Source: Solirubrobacterales bacterium
Lineage (GTDB): Bacteria; Actinomycetota; Thermoleophilia; Solirubrobacterales; Solirubrobacteraceae
Direction of reading: 5' to 3'
DNA: 64,000 nt
NCBI GenBank assembly: GCA_025963965.1
Contig: JAOPZS010000134.1
Location: 1 to 64,000, forward strand
Of this stretch, positions 29,315-37,059 are shown in pieces. The position numbers and the translations under genes are program-made. Numbering within the stretch: position 1 is the first letter of the stretch; every line of letters begins with the position of its first letter. The notes beneath the pieces are model-generated. The model was not told the origin of the DNA and did not search any database. It worked only from the letters and a program-made list of their open reading frames with translations.

Positions 29315-30118
29315 GTGGGGGTGCGCGACACCACCAGGCTTCTTCAAGCCGCCCTGCTAGCAGTCTGTCTGATCCTCCTCACCGCCCTCGCCGGGCCGGC
29401 CGCAGCCCGTACCGGGGGCAAGGCCCGACACCATGGCAAGGCGACCGGACGCCACGCGACGCGCTCGGGCGGCACGCGCGCCAAGGCGCCCAAGACCCAC
29501 GCCCGCTCCCGCGCGAGCGCCCCGCGGGCGGCCAAGCCGCGCGTCGTGAAGACCCGCGAAAAGCCCGCCGAGACGAGGGCGTCGAAGAAGCTCGCCGCCG
29601 CGACGCAGGCCGCCGCGACGATCGCGACGGTACTCGCGACGCCGTGCCAGGACACGGAAATCACGCCCGAAGCGAGCAACATAGCCGCCACGCGTGAAGC
29701 GGTCCTGTGCCTGATCAACCGCACCCGCGCCGAGCACTCGCTCGAGCCGCTGAAGCCCAACGGCCAGCTCCAGGCAGCCGCCGAGGACCACAACGCGGAA
29801 ATGCTCAGCGTCGACTACTTCGCCCACGTGGCGCCCGACGGCGAGACGCCCGTCGAACGGATCAAGAAGACCGGCTACATCGCCTCCGAATCGGTCGGTT
29901 ACGTGATCGGCGAGAACCTCGCCTGGGGGACGTATGCGCTCTCCACGCCGAAGGCGATCGTCGAAGCGTGGATCGCGTCGCCCGGGCACCTCGCGAACAT
30001 CCTCGAATCGCGCTACACCGAAACGGGCATCGGCATCACTCCCGCCGTGCCTCAGTCGCTCGGAGAAGGCAACCCCGGCGCGACCTACTCGCAGGAGTTC
30101 GGCGTCATCGTCCACTGA
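29315..30118 (+). CDS. Secreted CAP/SCP-domain protein
   Basis: A 267-residue exported protein. The N-terminus has a signal peptide (LLQAALLAVCLILLTALAGPAAA), followed by ~70 residues rich in Lys, Arg, Ala and His likely to bind the anionic wall. The CAP domain (residues ~128-267) contains LCLINRTRAEHSLEPLKPN, AAEDHNAEML, YFAHVAPDGETPVERI, GENLAWG and AWIASPGHLANIL, with the two His and two Glu of the usual cavity. Bacterial members act as sporulation, adhesion or lipid-binding proteins. Start may be GTG 29315 or GTG 29321. Eleven of its eighteen or so Glu codons are GAA. Confidence 0.82.
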   Translation: MGVRDTTRLLQAALLAVCLILLTALAGPAAARTGGKARHHGKATGRHATRSGGTRAKAPKTHARSRASAPRAAKPRVVKTREKPAETRASKKLAAATQAAATIATVLATPCQDTEITPEASNIAATREAVLCLINRTRAEHSLEPLKPNGQLQAAAEDHNAEMLSVDYFAHVAPDGETPVERIKKTGYIASESVGYVIGENLAWGTYALSTPKAIVEAWIASPGHLANILESRYTETGIGITPAVPQSLGEGNPGATYSQEFGVIVH

Positions 30119-30162
30119 GCGCTCTCGCGCCGGAAGCGCTCGCCCACGTCGTCCACGTTCGC

Positions 30163-30390
30163 TAATCTGGCGAGACCAGAGAAAGGAGGTGGTCCAAACG
30201 TCAGGTGACAGTTTTTGCGGGACCCTGGAGGTGACCGGCCGGTAGGTCGGGAGGCTGGTCCGCCTAGCGGAATCCAACCCGGGACACCCCGAGACGGCTG
30301 CCGGTCCTGGTCCCTCCGGCTGAACCACCGCCGCTCTCGGTCTTTCCAGTCAGAGCAGCAAGCGAAGGGCGCCCTCCGGGGCGCCCTTCG
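30163..30390 (+). ncRNA. Candidate independent small RNA or leader-peptide transcript
   Basis: This lies in the 343-base gap between two convergent genes, so it is not a leader of either. TAATCT at 30163-30168 is a possible -10, with a TCTGG/CCAGA dyad at 30166-30180. Next comes AAAGGAGGTGGTCC (30182-30195), which can pair along 14 bases with the 16S rRNA 3' tail (one G-U pair). No ATG or TTG follows at normal spacing; a GTG at 30205 opens only nine codons. A CCGC-CTA-GCGG stem lies near 30260, and the unit ends in a perfect 12-bp hairpin (CGAAGGGCGCCC, loop TCCG) at 30363-30390. RNA class unknown. Confidence 0.4.
30363..30390. terminator. Perfect 12-bp hairpin terminator
   Basis: CGAAGGGCGCCC at 30363-30374 pairs fully with GGGCGCCCTTCG at 30379-30390 around the tetraloop TCCG. 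It could end the plus-strand small transcript and also the minus-strand HNH gene, whose stop lies 72 bases away on the other side. Confidence 0.65.
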
Positions 30391-30461
30391 TCCTTCCCGG
30401 ACGCCGGCACTGGGCCACGCGCGACCGGCGCAGCCACGCGGCGACGCAGCACGATGGCTGT

Positions 30462-31058
30462 CTAGGCCGCCTGCGGCAGGTACTGCAGCCAGGCCTGCGG
30501 GATCGTCGGGCTGGCGACGTGGATGAAGATCTCGGCGCGCGGGGTGCGCGGCGCGCGCCGGGGGTGCATGCCGGCCTGCCGCGGAAGGCGGTCGGCCTTG
30601 CGGCGGTTGCAGGGCGCGCACGACGCGACGATGTTCTCCCAGCTCGACGAGCCGCCCTTCGATCGCGGGATCACGTGGTCGACGGTCAGGTTCGAGCGCG
30701 AGCCGCAGTACTGGCAGGTCCAGCTGTCGCGCGCGAACACGGCGCGCCGCGTGATCTTTCGACGGTGCGCGTCGCGTGGCACGTTCACGTAGGTGACGAG
30801 GCGGATCACGACCGGCCGGGCGACCGTCGAGCTCTCCGAGTGCAGCTCCCAGCGCCCCCGCTCGACCAGCTCGGCCTTGTCCTTCAGCAGCAGCACGACC
30901 GCGCGGCGCACCGTGCAGACGTTGATCGGCGCATACGTCGCGTTGAGAACGAGCACCCGACCACCGATCGCCGTGCGAGGCGACGTCTCAGGCCCGTGCC
31001 GCTGGTGCTCTGAGGGCGGCACGGACCCCACCGGCTCGGGTGGGATCGCGCTCTCCAT
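30462..31058 (-). CDS. HNH endonuclease family protein
   Basis: A 198-residue protein from the ATG at 31058; a TACACT -10 lies 11 bases before it, which argues against the in-frame ATG at 31091. The N-terminal part shows VLVLNATYAPINVCTVRRAVVLLLKDKAELVE, typical of a conserved actinobacterial HNH subgroup. The nuclease core is WTCQYCGSRSNLTVDHVIPRSKGGSSSWENIVASC followed by CNRRKADR, with two CxxC-type zinc pairs and the HNH His. Function in the cell is not established; repair or DNA-end processing is possible. It lies downstream of prephenate dehydratase. Confidence 0.85.
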   Translation of the reverse strand: MESAIPPEPVGSVPPSEHQRHGPETSPRTAIGGRVLVLNATYAPINVCTVRRAVVLLLKDKAELVERGRWELHSESSTVARPVVIRLVTYVNVPRDAHRRKITRRAVFARDSWTCQYCGSRSNLTVDHVIPRSKGGSSSWENIVASCAPCNRRKADRLPRQAGMHPRRAPRTPRAEIFIHVASPTIPQAWLQYLPQAA

Positions 31059-31126
31059 CTTCGCGCCGGAGTGTAGCGGGCAAAACCGCATCGCAGCGCG
31101 GCGCAGCGCGCTCGCGAGCGGCGCCG

Positions 31127-32029
31127 CTAGCGCGCCGGCGTCGCCGCCCCGTAGGAGCCGAGCACCCGAACCTCTTCGCAGATGGCCGTCAGCCCGTCGA
31201 GCGCGTCCGCCAGCCGGGCCTGCTCGGCGCCCGCGTCGAGGTCTGCGAAGAACATGTAGGAGCCCATCTGCTCGCGGCGCGGACGCGACTCGATCTTCGT
31301 GAGGTTGATCTCGCGCCTGGCGAACTCGCTCAGGCAGCGCACGAGCCACCCGGGGTGCTCGGCGCCCGGGCCCCAGAAGACGATCGAGCAGCGCCGCTGG
31401 GCGCCCTCGGGCCCGCGCAGCGGCGGACCGGCGCCGGCGGTGTCCGCGCGCGCCAGCCACACGAACCGCGTTTCGTTGTCGGCGCGGTCCTCGACTCCCT
31501 CGCGCAGCACTGTCCCGCCGTAGATCTCCGCGGCGAGCGCCGTGCCGAGCGCCGCCGTCGTGCGGTCCTTCGCGGCGACGACCGCCCGCACCGCCTCCGC
31601 GGTCGAAGCCGCCGGGCGGATCGCGGCGCCGGGCAGCTCGCCGCGCAGGAAGCGCGTGCACTGGCCCGGCACCTGCGGATGGGAGATGACCGTCGCGATC
31701 TCGCCGAGCGGCACCGCCTCCGCGGCGATCAGCGAGTGGCTCACGCGCAGCAGGGCCTCGCCGACGATCTGCACCGCCGGAGCCTGCTCGGCGAGCAGGT
31801 CCAGCGTCACGGTGATCGACCCCTCCAGCGAGTTCTCGATCGGCACGATCGCGAGCTCGATCCGGCCGTCGCGCAGCGCGATCACCGTGTCGTAGATGCT
31901 CGCCAGCGCCACCGGCTCGACGGCCCCCGGCACGGCGCTGCTCAGCAGCGCCTCCTCGCTGAACGTCCCCGCCGGTCCCAGGAAGCCGGCCCGCGGCCGG
32001 TCCGGGCGCTCAGCCCGCGCCGGGCTCAT
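31127..32029 (-). CDS. pheA: Prephenate dehydratase
   Basis: A 300-residue monofunctional enzyme of phenylalanine biosynthesis, converting prephenate to phenylpyruvate. It begins AGFLGPAGTFSEEALL, with IVPIENSLEGSITVTLD, VISHPQVPGQCTRFL and the catalytic-loop Thr-containing NETRFVWLAR. The C-terminal ACT domain carries WLVRCLSEFARREINLTKIESRPRR and the ESRP motif for phenylalanine feedback binding. The ATG at 32029 lies inside the end of the upstream DUF4446 gene, so the two are coupled. Confidence 0.93.
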   Translation of the reverse strand: MSPARAERPDRPRAGFLGPAGTFSEEALLSSAVPGAVEPVALASIYDTVIALRDGRIELAIVPIENSLEGSITVTLDLLAEQAPAVQIVGEALLRVSHSLIAAEAVPLGEIATVISHPQVPGQCTRFLRGELPGAAIRPAASTAEAVRAVVAAKDRTTAALGTALAAEIYGGTVLREGVEDRADNETRFVWLARADTAGAGPPLRGPEGAQRRCSIVFWGPGAEHPGWLVRCLSEFARREINLTKIESRPRREQMGSYMFFADLDAGAEQARLADALDGLTAICEEVRVLGSYGAATPAR

Positions 32030-32549
32030 CCCCACCTGCGACGGCGCCGTCGCCCGCCATCGCGAGCCGCACGGCCTCGGCCTCCTCCGGCGAGAGCTCG
32101 AGTTCGCCGCGTCCGGCCAGCACGCGCTTGCCGTACACGCGCGCCTGGTCGCGGTGGTGGATGCACGACAGCACGATCCCCGACCGTTCGTCGTCGAGCA
32201 GCGCGATCGACATCGACTGGTGACCGGACAGCTCGTTGTAGGCGTCGTAGCGGACCAGCGCGCGGTGCGCGAACGTCCCCCGCAGCGTCGCCTCCGCTGC
32301 TGCCAGACGCCCGTCCAGCCGCGTCGCCGCCTCCTCGACGTAGTCCCGCAGGGATTCGAAGGCCTCCTGCATCGTTGCCGCGTGCGCCACCAGGTCGCGC
32401 TCCTCGCCGTCGCCGATCACCAGCCGCTGCGCCTGGCGCAGGCGCCGCACGCGCACGCTCAGCACCGCGCATGACAGCAGCGCCGCCGCCGCCACGGCTG
32501 CGGCGGCGATCGCGATGATCCCCTGCGTGTCGGTGATCGCTCCGATCAT
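32010..32549 (-). CDS. DUF4446 family membrane-anchored protein
   Basis: A 179-residue protein with one N-terminal membrane helix (IIAIAAAAVAAAALLSCAVLSV, residues ~10-32), a helical stretch, and the DUF4446 core RALVRYDAYNELSGHQSMSIALLDDERSGIVLSCIHHRDQARVYGK. Function is unknown; in other actinobacteria and Firmicutes this domain often lies near the origin, commonly by parB or jag. Here it starts the DUF4446-pheA pair. A TAACTT element six bases before the ATG indicates a leaderless start. Confidence 0.85.
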   Translation of the reverse strand: MIGAITDTQGIIAIAAAAVAAAALLSCAVLSVRVRRLRQAQRLVIGDGEERDLVAHAATMQEAFESLRDYVEEAATRLDGRLAAAEATLRGTFAHRALVRYDAYNELSGHQSMSIALLDDERSGIVLSCIHHRDQARVYGKRVLAGRGELELSPEEAEAVRLAMAGDGAVAGGDEPGAG

Positions 32550-32555
32550 CGCAAC

Positions 32556-32561
32556 AAGTTA
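32556..32561 (-). promoter_or_regulatory. -10 element (TAACTT) of a leaderless promoter
   Basis: TAACTT on the minus strand ends six bases before the DUF4446 ATG at 32549; the transcript should begin at or next to the start codon. Confidence 0.5.
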
Positions 32562-32577
32562 GCCGCTGGTGGCGCGG

Positions 32578-33729
32578 CTATTCGAAGATAGCCAGGTACG
32601 TGTTCTTGTTGTTTTCGGCGTTCGTCTCGCCCGGGACAGGTGTGACATTGACCTGGATCTTCGACGCGACCCCCGTCGGCACGCCCGTGACGGGGATTTC
32701 GACGTTGGCCTTGGTGCCGGGCTGCAGCGAGTTGACCACGTGGGAGGCCTTCAGCTGTTTGCCCGCCGCCGTGACGTCGATTTCCACCTTGACGTTGCTC
32801 TCGACGCTTTCTCCGGTGTTTTCGACGGTCACCGTGAACGTCGGGCTGCCGCCGCCCGCGATGTGGTTGAGCGTCGGTTCCGGCTGGAGGCTGTTCGTGC
32901 CCACGGCCACCCCGACCAGCGCGCTGCCGTGGGTGCCAGGCGTGACCGCCCCGGTCGCCGAGCCCGAGCTCGCCTGGCCGGTCAGGCGAGCGACGACCGT
33001 GCTCGTTTCGAGCCATCCGAGGTTCGGCAGGAAGCGCGAGCCCGACGTCGGCGCATGGATCCCGTTGGAGCTCAGCGTCTGCTGGACCAGGGGCACGACG
33101 CGCTGGGAGTAGATCACGTCGGAGGCGAGGAACAGCTCCATGTCGCCCGCGATCTTGGGCGCCGCCTGCGCGCTCTGCCCGCCGAGCGCGGTCGGCAGCA
33201 ACGCCCCGATCTTCTGGATCCCTTCGACGCGGAAGTCAAACGAGAGCAGCAGGTCGCGCTGCGCGGAGGACATCGCGCCCGGAACCCCCAGGGACTTCGC
33301 CCGCGACGTCAGCTTCTCAGCTTCGACGAGCAGCTGGTTGACCTGCACCTGAACGTCGATCCCCGACTTGCCGGCGGCCCCCGCGAGCGCCGTGAACAGC
33401 GGCTTTGAGACCTGCGTGTCGAATTCCCGCGCGATTTCGCCGACCTGGCGGTTGTAGTCCTTCAGCGACTGCTTCGCCTGCGATTTGATGCAGCCGTTGA
33501 TGACCAGGACGATGATGATCAGCAGCACCACCGCGACGCCCGCCGCGACGCGGCGGCGCACCATCAGCGTGTGCTGGTCGTACCCGGAAGGGCCCCCCGG
33601 GCCGGCTGGACGGCGCGGCCGAGGTCGCCGCGGCGCACCCGTCGCGGGCCCGTCTCCCCCCGCCGCGCTGCGCGGCGCCCGGGTTGACGGCCGAGGAGCC
33701 GTGTCCTCGCCATCGTCAAAGAACGACAA
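32578..33729 (-). CDS. Single-pass membrane protein with extracellular CARDB-like domain, unknown function
   Basis: A 383-residue protein starting at TTG 33729, with AAGGAG and GGAGG in the upstream sequence. Residues 1-55 are a Pro/Arg/Gly-rich cytoplasmic part, then one membrane helix (VAAGVAVVLLIIIVLVINGCI, ~60-80). The exterior begins with a helical region (~85-230) and ends in a beta-rich domain: FTVTVENTGESVESNVKVEIDV, LQPGTKANVEIPV and PGETNAENNKNTY resemble a CARDB cell-adhesion repeat. I do not know its role. Glu codons in the exterior are 12 GAA to 4 GAG. It is divergent from the kinase gene; the 146-base gap has a GAATATTC palindrome at 33818 and a CTGAGG/CCTCAG dyad at 33754-33767. 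Confidence 0.75.
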   Translation of the reverse strand: MSFFDDGEDTAPRPSTRAPRSAAGGDGPATGAPRRPRPRRPAGPGGPSGYDQHTLMVRRRVAAGVAVVLLIIIVLVINGCIKSQAKQSLKDYNRQVGEIAREFDTQVSKPLFTALAGAAGKSGIDVQVQVNQLLVEAEKLTSRAKSLGVPGAMSSAQRDLLLSFDFRVEGIQKIGALLPTALGGQSAQAAPKIAGDMELFLASDVIYSQRVVPLVQQTLSSNGIHAPTSGSRFLPNLGWLETSTVVARLTGQASSGSATGAVTPGTHGSALVGVAVGTNSLQPEPTLNHIAGGGSPTFTVTVENTGESVESNVKVEIDVTAAGKQLKASHVVNSLQPGTKANVEIPVTGVPTGVASKIQVNVTPVPGETNAENNKNTYLAIFE

Positions 33730-33875
33730 AAGCCTCCACTCCTTTGCAGGGACCTGAGGGGCCTCAGTATGACCTGCAGCCCTGACCCTGACGATTTTGC
33801 AACTTCTCGCTCATAGCGAATATTCCTGCAACGACCGGAAAGGAGAGGCGTCGGCGACGGCGAACGCGGGATCCG

Positions 33876-35657
33876 GTGGAGTCGTCGCAGACCCTTCTCA
33901 ACGGAAAGGCCGGCGCCGGCGAGCAACTGGTCCTCGGCCGCTATCGCCTGCTGGCGAAGCTCGGCGCCGGCGGGTTCGGCGTCGTCTGGCGCGCGCACGA
34001 TGAGCTGCTGCAGCGAGAGGTGGCCGTCAAGCGCATCTGGCTGGGGGCCGGTGAGGGCTCCGATCACGCCGAACGGGCCGCCCGCGAGGCTCAGGCAACG
34101 GCGCGCCTGGCCCACCCTGCGATCGTCGCGCTGTACGAGGCCTGCCCCCAGGGGGAGGCCTTCTACCTCATATCCGAGCTCGTCCACGGCCAGACGCTCG
34201 GGCGCCTGATCGCTGCCGACACGCTCTGCGACGAGCAGATCCTCGAGATCGGCCTGGACCTCGCCGACGCGCTCGAGCACGCGCACGGGCGCGGCGTCAT
34301 CCACCGCGACATCAAGCCGCAGAACGTCCTCGTCCCCGACGTTCCCGCCACCGGCAACGCCGGGAGCCGTCCCGTCGCCGCCAAGCTGACCGACTTCGGC
34401 GGCGCCAGCATCGCCGAAGAGGACGCCCTGACGCGCACCGGCGACGTGCTCGGAACGCTGGCCTACATGGCACCCGAGCAGAGTGAAGGTCGCGAAGCCG
34501 GAGAGGAGACCGACCTGTACGCGCTGGCGCTCGTCCTCTACGAGGCGCTCTGCGGGGAGAACCCTGTGCGAGGCGCCACCCCGGCGGCGACCGCCCGCAG
34601 GATCGGCACGCGCCTGGAGCCGCTCGGCCGCCGCCGCCGCGACCTGGACCCTGAGCTGACCCGCGCCCTGGATGGCGCGCTGGCACCCGACCCCCGCGAC
34701 CGCGGGACGGTACGGGAGCTGCGCGAGTCCCTGCAGGAGACGCTCGAGGACGGCGTCGACGCGCCACCTCGCCGCCGGATCGCCCCCACCCGCCGTTCGG
34801 CGGCCGCGACGCGCCGACAGGCGCCCGTGCACGTGCCAGACCGCGGCCGGGAGAGCCCAGCGGCCCGCCGGCCGCGGCGCGGGCCCCTTCACGAGCAGCC
34901 ACCCGTCCCTGCCGAGCTCGAGGGACTCGGCCAGGGCATCGAGCGCTACGGCGAGCAGCTTCCGCCGGCTCGCGCCGTGCCCGATCACGGGGGGCTGCCC
35001 CGCAAGCTGTGGGTCGCGCTCGCTCTGGTCGGGATCGCCTGGCTGGCCGCCACCGGCAAGCCCGGCGCGTCGCTGCTCCTCGCGGCGGCTCTGGCGCCGC
35101 TCGCGGCGATGCCGGCTGAGCCGTACTCCCGGCGCGTCTCGCCGGTCTGGCTCGTTGCGCTGCTCGCCCCCGTGCTCGGCCTCGCTGGCCTCGCCGGCGC
35201 GTACCCGGCTGTCGCAGGCCAGGCGCCCCGGTGGCGCCAGCGGCTCGTGCTGGGTGCGCTGGGCTACTGGTGGACCGTGCTCGCCGAGCCGCTGCTCGGA
35301 CGGCGCCTGTGGCTCGGTCCCCCCTCGCCGACCCCGCCCCACGGCGCCTGGGAGGGCTCGGTCACGAGCGCCGCCTCCCATGTCGTCGGGCCGCTGCTGA
35401 GCACCGGCGTGCTGTTCGGCGCCCTGCTGTGGGGAGGCGCCGCGCTGCTGCTGCCCTGGATCGTGCGCGGCGCGCACGCCGCGCTGGACGTGATCGCAGC
35501 GGTCGTCTGGTCGGCGGCTGTGTGCTCGGCGGCGCCGGCGCTCGCCTCGGGCCTGCACGGCGCGGTCGGCCACGCTTCCCCGCGGGGCGCCGTGCTCGGC
35601 GCGGTGCTCGGAGGGCTGCTGGCCGTCGGCGCCCGCGCCCTGCGCGGCCCCGTCTAG
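33876..35657 (+). CDS. Polytopic membrane Ser/Thr protein kinase
   Basis: A 593-residue protein with a Hanks-type kinase domain at ~20-285: LGAGGFGVVWRAHDE (P-loop), VAVKRIW (lysine), HRDIKPQNVL (catalytic Asp) and the metal site in LTDFGGASIAEED, where the usual DFGIAR is replaced by DFGGAS. YMAPEQSEG closes the activation segment. After a basic Pro/Arg linker, the last ~215 residues form about six hydrophobic helices rather than the usual single helix with a sensor domain. The GTG start has a weak ribosome site; an AAGGAGAGG lies ~30 bases upstream. It opens the fha-pstP-pbpA-pknB cluster and may be its envelope-sensing member. Confidence 0.82.
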   Translation: MESSQTLLNGKAGAGEQLVLGRYRLLAKLGAGGFGVVWRAHDELLQREVAVKRIWLGAGEGSDHAERAAREAQATARLAHPAIVALYEACPQGEAFYLISELVHGQTLGRLIAADTLCDEQILEIGLDLADALEHAHGRGVIHRDIKPQNVLVPDVPATGNAGSRPVAAKLTDFGGASIAEEDALTRTGDVLGTLAYMAPEQSEGREAGEETDLYALALVLYEALCGENPVRGATPAATARRIGTRLEPLGRRRRDLDPELTRALDGALAPDPRDRGTVRELRESLQETLEDGVDAPPRRRIAPTRRSAAATRRQAPVHVPDRGRESPAARRPRRGPLHEQPPVPAELEGLGQGIERYGEQLPPARAVPDHGGLPRKLWVALALVGIAWLAATGKPGASLLLAAALAPLAAMPAEPYSRRVSPVWLVALLAPVLGLAGLAGAYPAVAGQAPRWRQRLVLGALGYWWTVLAEPLLGRRLWLGPPSPTPPHGAWEGSVTSAASHVVGPLLSTGVLFGALLWGGAALLLPWIVRGAHAALDVIAAVVWSAAVCSAAPALASGLHGAVGHASPRGAVLGAVLGGLLAVGARALRGPV

Positions 35658-35738
35658 GGCTCCCCGCCCCGCGAGTGTGCGTAGCATGGCCTGGCGGCCC
35701 GCCGCCAAGTCACCGCTGCGGCCCAAGTCACTCTGCCG

Positions 35739-36536
35739 ATGAACCTGCTCAAGAGCGTCGAGAACACCATCGCGAGACTCGTCGAGGGCTCGTTCGGTCG
35801 CGCCTTCCGCTCGGAGGTGCGGCCGATGGAACTGGCCCGCAAGCTGGCGCGCGAGATGGACGCTCACCGCACGGTCTCGGTCTCGCGCGTGTATGCCCCC
35901 AACGAATACGTCGTTTGGCTCTCACCCGAAGACCGTGATCGCTATGGGGGCGTGGAAGGCGAGGTGATCGACGAGCTCTGTGCCTACCTGCTCGAGCACG
36001 CCCGCCGGGAGGATCTGATTCTGGCGGGAGCCGTGAACGTGTCGTTCGAGACCGACGAGCGTCTGACGCTCGGCGAGTTCGGGATCCAGGCCCAATTGGT
36101 CCGCCCGGACGGTCAGAGTGCAGTCGACGGTGCTCCGGCGCCGCCTGCCGCCGCGCACGAGCGGCTCCCCGACGAGGAAGAGCACGGCAAGACGATGATC
36201 TACAGCACCTCCGCTCGCGTTCGCGGTCCCGTCGAAGCCGCGCACGCGCAGCGGGCGCCGCGCGCCCTGCTGTCCGTCGGCGGGCGCCGCCTGCTGCTCC
36301 CTCCCACCGGCGGCACCGTCGGGCGCAGCCGCGACTGCGATGTGGTGCTCGATGACACGGGCATCTCCCGCCGCCACGCCCAGATCCGCCCTGGCGGCCC
36401 CGGATGGGAGATCGAGGACCTCGGCTCGACCAACGGCGTGCTCGTCAACGGCCAGCCGATCCGTGGTCGCCATGCGCTGCATGCCGGCGACCACATCGAG
36501 TTCGGCTCGACCGATGCCCGGTTCGAGTTGGCGTGA
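35739..36536 (+). CDS. fhaA: FHA-domain protein FhaA
   Basis: A 265-residue protein with the DUF3662 N-terminal domain (FGRAFRSEVRPMELARKLAREMD, then VYAPNEYVVWLSPEDRDRY) and a C-terminal forkhead-associated domain: GGTVGRSRDCDVVLDDTGISRRHAQI, EDLGSTNGVLVNG. FHA domains bind phosphothreonine; in mycobacteria FhaA binds phosphorylated MviN/MurJ pseudokinase and controls peptidoglycan precursor export. It is 4-base coupled to fhaB. Confidence 0.93.
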   Translation: MNLLKSVENTIARLVEGSFGRAFRSEVRPMELARKLAREMDAHRTVSVSRVYAPNEYVVWLSPEDRDRYGGVEGEVIDELCAYLLEHARREDLILAGAVNVSFETDERLTLGEFGIQAQLVRPDGQSAVDGAPAPPAAAHERLPDEEEHGKTMIYSTSARVRGPVEAAHAQRAPRALLSVGGRRLLLPPTGGTVGRSRDCDVVLDDTGISRRHAQIRPGGPGWEIEDLGSTNGVLVNGQPIRGRHALHAGDHIEFGSTDARFELA

Positions 36537-37039
36537 ACGGTCTCGACCCGGCATCCGTCGCGCTCAAGTTCGGCTTTCTCGCCGTCCTCTACCTGTTCCT
36601 GCTGTGGGTCGCCCGCAGCGCCCGCCGCGACCTCAGCGGTGTGTCCGAGCCGCAGCGCGAGGCCTTCGCCTCACACACGCCGCCTCCGGATGCGACCGGC
36701 ATGTACTCCGCCTCGACGCTCGGCACGGTCGACTACGCCGGGAGTTCTCCGCGCCTGGTCGTCGAGCGCGCGCCAGGTCACGAGTCGGGGATGATCTACG
36801 ACCTCGACGGGGACCTCGTGCTCGGGCGAGGCGATCACGCGGAGATCCGCCTCGAGGATCCATTCGCCTCGGCTCGCCACGCACGCATCTACGAGCAGGG
36901 GAACAGCGTGATCGTCGAAGACCTCGGCTCGACCAACGGCACCTACCTCAACGAGGAGCTCCTGCAGACAGCGCGGCCGCTGCACCCCGGCGACCGCGTG
37001 CGGATCGGCGACAGCGAATTCGCCTTCGAGGTCGACTAG
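36533..37039 (+). CDS. fhaB: FHA-domain membrane protein FhaB (FipA-like)
   Basis: From the GTG overlapping the fhaA stop, 168 residues. A single N-terminal membrane helix (SVALKFGFLAVLYLFLLWVA) is followed by a linker and a C-terminal FHA domain with LVLGRGDHAEIRLEDPFASARHARI and EDLGSTNGTYLNEELL. It matches mycobacterial FhaB/FipA, which recruits phosphorylated division proteins. Position between fhaA and pstP is conserved. An upstream-open frame exists but has no support. Confidence 0.92.
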   Translation: MNGLDPASVALKFGFLAVLYLFLLWVARSARRDLSGVSEPQREAFASHTPPPDATGMYSASTLGTVDYAGSSPRLVVERAPGHESGMIYDLDGDLVLGRGDHAEIRLEDPFASARHARIYEQGNSVIVEDLGSTNGTYLNEELLQTARPLHPGDRVRIGDSEFAFEVD

Positions 37040-37059
37040 AGCGTGCGGGCGACGATTTG

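Noticed and set aside
36340-37059. Upstream extension of pstP to 36340
   Set aside because: The extra 240 residues are the frame-shifted fhaA/fhaB sequence; the PP2C domain starts right at the ATG at 37060.
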